The notes under the pieces are model-generated. The model was not told where the DNA came from, did not search any database, and saw only the letters and a list, made by a program, of their open reading frames with translations. The translations under genes were made by a program, and so were the position numbers. DNA of 11,444 bases from positions 1 through 11,444 of the forward strand of contig JAUVYQ010000084.1 of the NCBI GenBank assembly GCA_030603035.1, read 5' to 3'. Positions 1 to 6,697 of the stretch are shown piece after piece (position 1 is the first letter of the stretch; the number at the start of each line of letters is the position of its first letter). Source of the DNA: Phycisphaerae bacterium. Its GTDB lineage: Bacteria > Planctomycetota > Phycisphaerae > Sedimentisphaerales > SG8-4.

Positions 1-1
1 G

Positions 2-883
2 GAATCTACCGAAAGATTTGCCCAGGATATGCGGAGCGTATTGGAATTGTTCGGTTATGCCGAGCCGGCGGCATTGCCGGTTTTTGTGCTGTCGGACGGC
101 AACGGTGCGATAGAAAGCATAGTTTCTTGTCTTGAGTCGGCGGGATTTAATGCGGCGGCAGCTTTGCCGGAGATTAAAAAATTAAGGGCGCAGATGGAAC
201 TTGGCGCCGAAGACATCTACGAATATCGGGTGCCGATAGGTCTTGCACTGATGGCACTCGAAGGGCGTGCAGAAGAGCTTGATATTTTTGAGCGTTTATA
301 TAACCCTGCCGGGGAGAGAAAAAAGAAGCATTGGTTGTATTCGCCAAAAGCAGCGTGTGCGATTGCAGCGGCAATGTTGGCCGCGCTGGTTATTGTCTCT
401 TATGCAATTGACGTGGCCGGTTCGAATGCAATCAAAAAGCGTTTGAGCACGTCGGCTTCGGGTATAAATGTGAACCAGCTTATGCAGCGCCAAAAGTTAA
501 TCAAAACAGTTGCACGAGAGAGACCCGACCTGCTGCAACTTTTAAACGAAATAAATATAAAGGACAGCGGGGGGATAATGTTGGACAGCTTTAATTTCAA
601 GAAAGGTCGGCCGGTAACCATAAGCGGGCAGGCACCCGGCACCGACCAGCTATACAAGTTTCAAGCAGCTCTGCTGAGCAAAAAAGGCATAACGGAGGTT
701 AAGATACAAAATGCGGCACCCACGAAGGCAGACGCGGCACCCACGAAAGCAGGCGGAGATTCGTCCCCGCGAAGGCAGGGCGACGCCAGAGGCAAAAAGC
801 TCAAGTTTACTATAACTTTTCATTACAAGAGTTTTACCATGAAGAGAACGGGGACGTCCATCGGACGATTAGTGAGACAATGA
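2..883 (+). CDS. PilM-PilN fusion (GspL-like) inner-membrane assembly protein, 5' end outside window
   Basis: This is the C-terminal part of a larger protein. The frame is open to the left edge (codons before the ATG at 29 read ESTERFAQD), so that ATG is probably internal. Numbering from it, residues 1-90 resemble the last subdomain of the actin-like PilM/GspL cytoplasmic domain, ending in a stretch like the usual ALGLAL...hydrophobic exit (PIGLALMALEG). One membrane helix follows at about 107-127, then a coiled region and a PilN/GspL-type ferredoxin-like periplasmic domain at about 165-270 (LDSFNF, VTISGQAP, KFTITFHYK). In type IV pili, PilM and PilN are separate; in type II secretion GspL has both parts, as here. 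A 21-bp tandem repeat lengthens a loop of the periplasmic domain (residues 229-242). It overlaps the next gene by four bases (ATGA), so the two are translationally coupled. Family assignment is by fold logic and synteny, not by strong motifs. Confidence 0.72.
   Translation, partial: ESTERFAQDMRSVLELFGYAEPAALPVFVLSDGNGAIESIVSCLESAGFNAAAALPEIKKLRAQMELGAEDIYEYRVPIGLALMALEGRAEELDIFERLYNPAGERKKKHWLYSPKAACAIAAAMLAALVIVSYAIDVAGSNAIKKRLSTSASGINVNQLMQRQKLIKTVARERPDLLQLLNEINIKDSGGIMLDSFNFKKGRPVTISGQAPGTDQLYKFQAALLSKKGITEVKIQNAAPTKADAAPTKAGGDSSPRRQGDARGKKLKFTITFHYKSFTMKRTGTSIGRLVRQ
713..754 (+). repeat. 21-bp tandem duplication inside the PilN-like domain
   Basis: Two adjacent 21-bp copies (713-733 and 734-754) differ at two positions and encode AAPTKAD and AAPTKAG. 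They lengthen a loop between two strands of the periplasmic domain without breaking the frame. Confidence 0.85.
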
Positions 884-1398
884 TGAAGAAATTAGGCGAA
901 AAAGATATAAGGGCGCTGAAGATTGGTGCCGTCTGTGTGGCGGCCATTCTGGTGTTTCTATTTGCAACGTGGTGGCGCGACCGCTGGGCAAAAGTGAGAG
1001 AAGAAGGGGCTGAGGTAAGAGCTCAGTTAGAAGCCATCAGTGTGGACAAGACCAGGCAGGCGGGCTTAATGTCGATTGTGCCGGTATTTGAGATGCCGGT
1101 AATCGAGGAAGAACAAAAGTTTCTGTTCAGGAAGAAGCTTGACGAGCAATTAAAAAAGGCGGGAATAAAAGGCAAACCCCTGCAGATTCTTACTGCCGGA
1201 AAATCACCGGCGCCCGGCTATAAGTTGTTGCGTTTGAAGTACAGCGGCAAGTGCAGGTTCGGGCAGGTGTTTGATTTGCTTGCCAGACTGAATGAGAATC
1301 CTTACCTGGTTGGCATCGAGGAGATGCGGATAAAATGCGACCCAAAGAAACGGCAGGAAGTCGAACTGAATTTAACGGTGTCAACATTTGTTAAGTGA
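880..1398 (+). CDS. PilO/GspM-like inner-membrane protein
   Basis: A 172-residue bitopic protein. It has a short cytoplasmic N-terminus, a membrane helix at about 13-31 ending in WWRDRW, a coiled-coil-prone stretch at 33-60 and a compact periplasmic domain at about 75-170. That is the architecture and length of PilO/GspM, which pairs with PilN/GspL through ferredoxin-like periplasmic domains to make the inner-membrane platform. The domain contains the expected pattern of a conserved strand (YKLLRLKYSGKC), a helix (VFDLLARLNENPYLVGIEEM) and a final strand (VELNLTVSTF). The start is ATG at 880, overlapping the upstream stop; a second ATG at 883 directly follows and could serve instead. Its position between the PilM-PilN fusion and the GspC-like genes matches PilO in pilMNOPQ. 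Sequence motifs in this family are weak, so the call leans on architecture and order. Confidence 0.7.
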   Translation: MMKKLGEKDIRALKIGAVCVAAILVFLFATWWRDRWAKVREEGAEVRAQLEAISVDKTRQAGLMSIVPVFEMPVIEEEQKFLFRKKLDEQLKKAGIKGKPLQILTAGKSPAPGYKLLRLKYSGKCRFGQVFDLLARLNENPYLVGIEEMRIKCDPKKRQEVELNLTVSTFVK

Positions 1399-1421
1399 GC
1401 GAGACACCAGTTGGGTAGTAT

Positions 1422-2156
1422 ATGCAAGATAATTATCTAAAAGAAAAGCTCGTTGTCATAGTGCTGCTTGGAGTTTCAGCGTTTTTGGGCATTATGATTT
1501 TGGTTAAAGTCAGGGGCTTTTTTGTGTCCTCGGCCTGGGCAGAGAACGCAGTCAAAAGGGCTGTTGCGCAAACTAAGCCGGATGCTAACGATGTGGAAGA
1601 GTATTTGGCCAAATCTAAAACAATTGCTGATGAATTGAAGAAGAAAAATTTGTTTGCACCGCCTCCGCCGAAGAAGCACCCTGTAAGCCAGGTGTCAGGC
1701 ATATTGGGCGACGAGGTGCTGATAAAGGGCAAATGGTACAAAGTCGGTGACAAGGTGGGCGACGCGAAAATTGTGGCAATCGAACCCACGCAGGTCAAAA
1801 TCGAATGGGAGGGCAAGGAAAAAGTCTTTGACCCAATCAGTGCGGTGAGCGCTGCTGAGCCAAAGAAAGTTGTTGAAAAAGCCGTTGTGAAAGAAAAGGT
1901 GGAGCAGAAAAAGATAGCGGCGCCGGCGGAGAAACCCGTGGAAGAGAAAGTCGCCGCCGCACCTGTTGAGGAGGACCCGCTCGCCTTTATGGGAGTGAAA
2001 TTATCGCCAAAACTAAGAGAGATGCTCTTGCAGCAGTGGAACAAGATGTCTGATGAAGAAAAGGAGAAGATGAAAGAAGAGTGGAACAAGATGTCTGACG
2101 ATGAAAAACAACAGGCTATTGAGGCAATGGAACAAATGAATGGAATTCCTCCTTAG
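1422..2156 (+). CDS. GspC/PilP-like periplasmic linker protein, copy 1, with helical C-terminal module
   Basis: A 244-residue protein with a membrane helix at about 9-30 and a helix at 41-72. A GspC/PilP homology-region domain follows at about 76-138: NLFAPP, then a small beta domain with GILGDEVLIKGKWYKVGD and VAIEPTQVKIEWEGKEKVF. This domain normally links the inner-membrane platform to the N0 domain of the secretin. Residues 145-185 are a Lys/Glu/Ala/Pro-rich linker. The C-terminus (about 195-240) is a charged helix with two copies of WNKMSD(E/D)EK, which GspC does not normally have; the same type of module occurs in three downstream genes. There is no lipobox, which favours GspC over PilP. 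The ribosome binding site is weak (GGGTAGT). The next gene is a tandem paralogue, about two-thirds identical by eye over the first 140 residues. Confidence 0.75.
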   Translation: MQDNYLKEKLVVIVLLGVSAFLGIMILVKVRGFFVSSAWAENAVKRAVAQTKPDANDVEEYLAKSKTIADELKKKNLFAPPPPKKHPVSQVSGILGDEVLIKGKWYKVGDKVGDAKIVAIEPTQVKIEWEGKEKVFDPISAVSAAEPKKVVEKAVVKEKVEQKKIAAPAEKPVEEKVAAAPVEEDPLAFMGVKLSPKLREMLLQQWNKMSDEEKEKMKEEWNKMSDDEKQQAIEAMEQMNGIPP

Positions 2157-2209
2157 GTTAGCGTTGAGGAAATGTAGAGATAGAGTTGGGTTTGTGAGAA
2201 AGGGAGTTT

Positions 2210-2920
2210 ATGAAACTTAATTATCTAAAAGCAAAGAAGGAATCGGTCTCAATTGTGCTGCTCTGGTTTTCAGCGTTTTTGGGCGTTCTGATTTTAGTTA
2301 AGGTGGGCGGTTTCTTTGTGGCTTCAGCAAACGCAAAGACTTTAGTGGAAAAGGCCTTTACCCAAAGTAAGCCGGATGCCAATGATATGAAGAAATATTT
2401 TGCCAAATCCAAGGCAATTGCTGATGAACTGAAGAGGAAAAATTTGTTTGCACCGCCTCAGTCGAAGAAGCACCCTGTAAGCCAGGTATTGGGTATATTG
2501 GGCAGTGAGGCACTGATAAACGGCAAATGGTATAAAGTGGGCGACAATGTGGGAGATGCGAAAGTTGTGGCAATTGAACCCGCGTTAGTCAGGATTGAAT
2601 GGGATGGCAGGGAAAAAGTCTTTGCGCCGATGCAGGCGGCGGGTTCTTCGGGTCCAGGTGGCCCGAGGCGTGGAGGACCAGAGATAGCAAGCAGGACAGA
2701 GGGAGGGCCGAGAGCAGGTGCCGAGATGGTTGTAGTTGGGCCTGGAGGAAGGCAAGGGCCGGGCCGCTTCGGAGAGGAGGGATTTGGGGGGATGAGGGAA
2801 AGATGGCAGAATATGTCCGAGGAAGAAAGGCAGGCGCTTAGAGAACAAATGCGTGAAAGATTTGGCGGCAGACGAGGCCCAGGTGGCGGAAGGCGAGGTG
2901 GAGGTGGCAGACGGCGATAA
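2210..2920 (+). CDS. GspC/PilP-like periplasmic linker protein, copy 2, with Gly/Arg-rich tail
   Basis: A 236-residue paralogue of the preceding gene, with the same membrane helix (about 12-33), SKPDAND helix and homology-region domain (about 79-139; GKWYKVGD, VAIEPALVRIEWDG). It begins after a good ribosome binding site (AAGGGAG). From residue 140 it departs completely: a Gly/Pro/Arg-rich low-complexity linker (about 144-194), one copy of the helical module (MRERWQNMSEEER through RERFGG, about 195-220), then a strongly basic Gly/Arg tail of about 16 residues ending in RRR. If the topology is that of GspC, linker and tail lie in the periplasm. The inferred role is bridging the inner-membrane platform and the secretin; why two copies are kept, with different tails, is unknown. 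The paralogues may be alternative or heteromeric partners of the unusually long secretin encoded just downstream. Confidence 0.74.
   Translation: MKLNYLKAKKESVSIVLLWFSAFLGVLILVKVGGFFVASANAKTLVEKAFTQSKPDANDMKKYFAKSKAIADELKRKNLFAPPQSKKHPVSQVLGILGSEALINGKWYKVGDNVGDAKVVAIEPALVRIEWDGREKVFAPMQAAGSSGPGGPRRGGPEIASRTEGGPRAGAEMVVVGPGGRQGPGRFGEEGFGGMRERWQNMSEEERQALREQMRERFGGRRGPGGGRRGGGGRRR
2792..2830 (+). repeat. shared DNA module encoding MRERWQNMSEEER, copy in the second GspC-like gene
   Basis: This 39-bp stretch matches 6848-6886 in the redoxin gene with two differences, both silent (CAG/CAA and GAA/GAG). Thirty bases of it (2799-2828) match 3243-3272 in the lipoprotein gene with one difference. 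The first GspC-like gene has a more diverged, duplicated version at about 2037-2108. Confidence 0.88.
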
Positions 2921-2932
2921 AACGATTGAAGC

Positions 2933-2972
2933 GAGGTAAATAAAATGAAACAGTCAAAAACAATAATATCGG
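2933..2972 (+). repeat. duplicated gene start, copy before and in the lipoprotein gene
   Basis: A 40-bp direct repeat covers the ribosome binding site (GAGGT), spacer, start codon and first nine codons. It matches 3392-3431 at the start of the secretin gene with a single difference. A further 26-bp exact match follows (3079-3104 with 3553-3578, encoding QKPGDANE). Confidence 0.92.
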
Positions 2973-3388
2973 CAATAGTTGTTATTGCGGTGCTTCTCAC
3001 TGTTTTGGGGCTCATTTCTTGCAGCAAAAAAAGCGGGCAAAAAAACGGGCCAGCTGAGTCCGAGAAAACCAGCCAGGCCCAAAAGCCGGGTGACGCAAAT
3101 GAGCTTGAAAGAGAACGTGCAAGGATGGCTCAAGCTCGGGCTAAGAGGAGAGCAACGCTTGGCCGTGAAGAGACAGCGAGGCTCCGCGATGTATCTCCGG
3201 AAGAAAGGGCCAGATTAAGAGAGCAAAGGGAGAAGATACAGCAAAGATGGCAGACTATGTCCGAGGAAGAAAAGGAAGAGTTTAGAGCTAAAATGCGTGG
3301 GGGGGAGAATATGACTGAGGAAGAAAGAGAAAAAATTATAGCCGAACTGCGTGAAAGACTTAACGCCGGACGGCAAGGAAATGATTAA
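2945..3388 (+). CDS. small lipoprotein with charged helical domain, possible pilotin-like partner of the secretin
   Basis: A 147-residue protein with a lipoprotein signal peptide: basic start, hydrophobic core at 7-24, lipobox LISC with the acceptor Cys at 26. A short polar linker carries QKPGDANE (46-53), then the rest is one Arg/Glu/Lys-rich helical region (54-142) containing SPEERARLRE, RWQTMSEEEKEEF and MTEEEREKIIAELRERL. I do not recognise a named family for the mature part; the repeats resemble the helical modules of DUF3106-like or Spy/CpxP-like periplasmic proteins only in general style. The gene's first 40 bases around the start and a later 26-bp block match the secretin gene, while its 3' half matches the neighbouring GspC-like tail, so it looks chimeric. 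An acylated protein encoded 15 bp before a secretin suggests a pilotin-like or secretin-stabilising role; that is inference only. Confidence 0.72.
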   Translation: MKQSKTIISAIVVIAVLLTVLGLISCSKKSGQKNGPAESEKTSQAQKPGDANELERERARMAQARAKRRATLGREETARLRDVSPEERARLREQREKIQQRWQTMSEEEKEEFRAKMRGGENMTEEEREKIIAELRERLNAGRQGND

Positions 3389-3391
3389 AGT

Positions 3392-3431
3392 GAGGTAAAT
3401 AAAATGAAACAGTCAAGAACAATAATATCGG
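3392..3431 (+). repeat. duplicated gene start, copy before and in the secretin gene
   Basis: Partner of 2933-2972 at a distance of 459 bp; only one base differs (Lys/Arg at codon 5). The downstream 26-bp matching block is offset by a further 15 bp, i.e. five extra codons in the secretin. Confidence 0.92.
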
Positions 3432-6400
3432 TAACAATTGTTGTGGCGGTCCTTGTTATTGGTGGGGCCGGCTCTTATATCTCATGGGCCAAGCTGGCAA
3501 GAGGGACTAACGAAACCAGAGCAGGCAATGAGCCTAACCAACCCGGCGAGGTCCAAAAGCCGGGTGACGCAAATGAGCCTGGAGCGGCGGTTGATGTTAA
3601 TGGGCCCGCTGATGTAAATGAGCCAAGTGAGCCGAACGAGCCAAGTGAACCGATTGACCCGAACAATATCCTGGAAGCTTTAAATCTTAAAGACGTTGCA
3701 ATGAAGGACATCGTTAAGAAACTCGCAGAGTGGACCGGCAAGGTGATTATTCCGGCCGATGATGCAATGAAAGTGAAGATAACCATATACTCGGCGAAGA
3801 AGCTGCCGAGACGTCAGGCCCTTTCGATGATTTACACTGCCTTGCGTGCAAAAGGCATTGTTGCCGAGCACACCGACAACGTGATTGAGCTAAAGCCTAT
3901 TAAAGATGTAAAAACCGGCCCGGTTCCCACGGTATCGGCTGGCCAGGCTCTTGCCATGATTGAAAATAAAAAGCAGGTGGTTCAGACGTTCTTTAAGCTT
4001 GTGAACTACAGCCCTTCTCAGATGGGTCAGGTTGTTCAGCCCTTGATTGGGGAGCACGGCTATGTCAGCGCTGATGAAACCACCGGCCAGCTGTTGGTGA
4101 TTGATACGGTTGAGAATCTGATGCGCCTTGAGCGGATTATCGCGGTATTTGATGTGTCCGAAGCCGGGCAGACCATACAGAGGGTTTTTGAAATTCAATA
4201 TGGTGACCCTGCAGAAATTGTTCAGTTGTTGAGGATACTGTTGGGTGGCGAGGCCGGCAGCAGCAGGAGTATAAGGGCCCCCAGCCGAGGCGGTAGGCCT
4301 TTGCCTTCGTCTTCCTCAAGGCGGCCTGGGCCTCCGGGCAGCAGCGGAAAGTCCGGAAAGTCCGGAAAGTCCGGCACGGCAACGTCGGTTGTGATTGGGC
4401 CCAGCCAGATGCCGGTCATTCTTATCCCGGAGCAGAATCGCAGATGGATTATTGCAAGGGCATCGCCCGAAGATATGAAGCTAATTGAAGAGTGGATTAC
4501 CAAGCTTGACAGGCCGGACCCGATTGAAAGAGATTACGAAACAATCCCAATCACCTATGCCGATGTCAGCGAAGTGGCGAGCCGTCTTAACGATGCGCTG
4601 CAGCAGATGCCGGGGCAAGAATTGAAGGCGAGCGTTCTTGTTCAGCCATTGGTCCAGGCAAGACAGATTATGGTCTTCGGCAGAGCGGATAGGCGCGATA
4701 TGGTCAAGAAACTTATCCAGGAGATAGATATTCCTCCGGGCGAGCTTGAAACAAAAGTTTTCAAATTGAAGCACGCCGACCCTGAGCAGATTAAGGAAAA
4801 CTTAGATAGTCTATACGGTGAGACCGCCCCGGGCGGAAGATATGACTACTACTACTATAGATACGGACAAAGCCAGCGAAGCCCCTCCGAGATAGTAAAA
4901 GTGATAGCATTTCCGACAATGCAGCAGGTAACGGTGATAGCTTCGCCGGTGAATATGAGAAAAATTGAAAAACAGATAGAAGAATGGGACATACCGCTCG
5001 ATGTAGAGAAGGTCAAACCGTTAATAATTACATTGCGTAATTCCGACCCGGTGCAGATGGCTGATTTGCTACAGAAACTTTTTAGCGAATCAACAAGCGG
5101 AGGACTTTCGTATTATGATTATTTTTTTGGTTCCAGAAGCCAGGACAAGCAAAAAATTGTCGGGCCGCTCTACGGCCAGTTGACATTTGAACCTGTCCCG
5201 GACACCAAAAAGATAATCGTAATAAGCAAAATGCCTGAGGCATACAAGGTTATTGAGGAATTGATACGCGAGCTTGACACACAGGAAATGGCCGAAATAC
5301 CGAAAGTCATAACGCTCAAGTACGCAGACCCGGAAGAACTCAGTGAGCGCCTCAATGCGATGTTCAACGAACCGGGTACCGTCGCCACGTTTCGACGTAG
5401 TGCACAAGGGCTCAGCGCCTACTCAATGGAAGAAGAAAGCGGTGGCAGCAGCGGCGGCTCCAACAACGAAAGTACCCCCGCAGGCGAATATAAGCCCTGG
5501 TGGACCACAGGGCGCCCCAGCTTAGATGAGATGCCGATAAGTAATGTTATAGGCCGGATTCGCTTTGTTCCCGACCCTCACACCAAGTCCATCCTCGTCC
5601 TTTCTCCTCCGGAGTTTATAGAAAATATAGAAAATTTGATTAGAGAGCTCGACGTACCGGGCAAACAGGTAATGATAAAGGCAACAATTATGGAGGTTGA
5701 CCACAGTAGTATGACTTCTCTTGGTCTACAACTGGCGACCAACCCTGCTGATGCGTTTGGTACTCTGGAGGAAAACGCAATCACCGCCCTCACCAGGCTT
5801 ACGTTTCTGGAAACCCACGGCTCATTAACACTTGATGCAGCAACGGATGTTACTGCCCTGGTTGATTTTTTGGTCAAGAAAGTTGATGCAAAGATTCTTA
5901 ATCAACAGACCCTCTGGACGAAGGACAATGAAGAAGCGGATTTCTTCAAGGGCGAAAAGGTTGCATTTCAGACACAAGCCACTGTTTCAGATGTCGGAAC
6001 CAGAGTAACGTCCAGTTTCAAATTTGAGAGGGTAGGCATGACATTACGGGCCAGGCCAAGTATTACTCCCGAAAAGAACGTGGATATGGTTATAAATGTG
6101 ATTCTCTCACAGCTTACAGGGGAAAACGTAAATGCCCAACCGGTAAGGACCGAGATGGAGACTACAACCAATATGATAGTGCAGGACGGCCAGACAACTA
6201 TGCTCGGCGGCATCCTTTTCCAGAAAGACAGCATAATCGAACGTAAGCTCCCGCTGTTAGGTGATGTGCCTCTGGTTGGCGCTCTCTTCCGCCATACCGA
6301 AACTATACAAGCCAACAGCGAGATGATTATATTTATTACACCCTATGTGATAGATGAACCGGGGAATATGCTTCCTGAAACAATAGAGGAGCTCGAAAAA

Positions 6401-6481
6401 TCAAAAGAAAAGCTGGACAGTGTGTCGGAACAATTACAGGCCACTTTAGGAACTAATGAGGAGCCCCCGGAAACGCAATAA
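3404..6481 (+). CDS. gspD: secretin of type II secretion / type IV pilus type with an extended N-domain arm
   Basis: This 1025-residue protein forms the outer-membrane channel. A signal peptide (1-29, ending SWA) is followed by a Pro/Asn/Glu linker (35-85). An N0-like domain (about 87-165) comes next, then six successive N1-type domains at about 191-252, 256-370, 375-446, 447-533, 534-627 and 630-752. Most show the same pattern: a strand, DP or AD plus a helix, then a strand and a helix ending IRELD or similar. The secretin beta-barrel domain spans about 755-982, with the typical end GDVPLVGALFRHTET and MIIFITPYVID; a helical tail follows. GspD usually has N0 plus three such domains and about 650-700 residues, so this periplasmic arm is about twice as long. 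Several N-domains have low-complexity inserts: Ser/Gly/Pro (285-325), Tyr-rich (478-490 and 567-577) and Ser/Gly/Glu (663-705). There is no lipobox. The ribosome binding site (GAGGT) and start region duplicate those of the gene before it. Confidence 0.93.
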   Translation: MKQSRTIISVTIVVAVLVIGGAGSYISWAKLARGTNETRAGNEPNQPGEVQKPGDANEPGAAVDVNGPADVNEPSEPNEPSEPIDPNNILEALNLKDVAMKDIVKKLAEWTGKVIIPADDAMKVKITIYSAKKLPRRQALSMIYTALRAKGIVAEHTDNVIELKPIKDVKTGPVPTVSAGQALAMIENKKQVVQTFFKLVNYSPSQMGQVVQPLIGEHGYVSADETTGQLLVIDTVENLMRLERIIAVFDVSEAGQTIQRVFEIQYGDPAEIVQLLRILLGGEAGSSRSIRAPSRGGRPLPSSSSRRPGPPGSSGKSGKSGKSGTATSVVIGPSQMPVILIPEQNRRWIIARASPEDMKLIEEWITKLDRPDPIERDYETIPITYADVSEVASRLNDALQQMPGQELKASVLVQPLVQARQIMVFGRADRRDMVKKLIQEIDIPPGELETKVFKLKHADPEQIKENLDSLYGETAPGGRYDYYYYRYGQSQRSPSEIVKVIAFPTMQQVTVIASPVNMRKIEKQIEEWDIPLDVEKVKPLIITLRNSDPVQMADLLQKLFSESTSGGLSYYDYFFGSRSQDKQKIVGPLYGQLTFEPVPDTKKIIVISKMPEAYKVIEELIRELDTQEMAEIPKVITLKYADPEELSERLNAMFNEPGTVATFRRSAQGLSAYSMEEESGGSSGGSNNESTPAGEYKPWWTTGRPSLDEMPISNVIGRIRFVPDPHTKSILVLSPPEFIENIENLIRELDVPGKQVMIKATIMEVDHSSMTSLGLQLATNPADAFGTLEENAITALTRLTFLETHGSLTLDAATDVTALVDFLVKKVDAKILNQQTLWTKDNEEADFFKGEKVAFQTQATVSDVGTRVTSSFKFERVGMTLRARPSITPEKNVDMVINVILSQLTGENVNAQPVRTEMETTTNMIVQDGQTTMLGGILFQKDSIIERKLPLLGDVPLVGALFRHTETIQANSEMIIFITPYVIDEPGNMLPETIEELEKSKEKLDSVSEQLQATLGTNEEPPETQ
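4342..4377 (+). repeat. 9-bp tandem repeat encoding SGK units in the secretin
   Basis: Four 9-bp units of the type GTCCGGAAA (4342, 4351, 4360, 4369; the first and last are diverged) encode the SGKSGKSGKSG stretch in a low-complexity insert of the second N1-type domain. The unit is prone to slippage without shifting the frame. Confidence 0.85.
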
Positions 6482-6598
6482 AGTGCGTTGGCGGGCCCTG
6501 TGGTGATTGTCAAACTTATTTGAGATTGCTGCAATAAAAAGCTGTGTGTCTGCGTCTTTAGCTGATAGTTGTCAGTAGCCGTGTAATCAAACGCTCAC

Positions 6599-6633
6599 CC
6601 CGTTAGAGACCCACGGAAAGAGTCTCTAATGGG
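6599..6633. other. 12-bp stem-loop in the gap between secretin and redoxin genes
   Basis: TTAGAGAC (6603-6610) is perfectly complementary to GTCTCTAA (6622-6629). CCCG before and TGGG after extend the stem to 12 pairs with one G-U, with an 11-base loop. No T-run follows, so it is a poor intrinsic terminator; it could be a processing site or a small dispersed palindromic repeat. The rest of the gap (6482-6697) shows only a weak promoter candidate (TTGTCA at 6507, TGCAAT at 6530). Confidence 0.6.
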
Positions 6634-6684
6634 ACGTAGGATGGGAATTAGTCGAGTCGAATTGTAACTTTATTAACTTATTTT

Positions 6685-6689
6685 GGAGG
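6685..6689 (+). promoter_or_regulatory. ribosome binding site that fixes the redoxin gene start
   Basis: GGAGG eight bases before ATG 6698. It overlaps the reading from the TTG at 6683, which argues against that upstream start. Confidence 0.8.
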
Positions 6690-6697
6690 ACAGTATT

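Noticed and set aside
1433..2089. 218-codon open frame on the minus strand
   Set aside because: It lies wholly over the first GspC-like gene, is Ser/Phe/Thr-rich as expected for the reverse of a Lys/Glu-rich gene, and has no family features.
2458..3027. 189-codon minus-strand open frame, Pro/Leu/Ser-rich
   Set aside because: It is the reverse reading of the Gly/Arg-rich tail and spans two well-supported plus-strand genes.
6683..6697. TTG as start of the redoxin gene
   Set aside because: GGAGG at 6685-6689 would be inside the coding sequence; ATG 6698 has correct spacing and gives a normal signal peptide.
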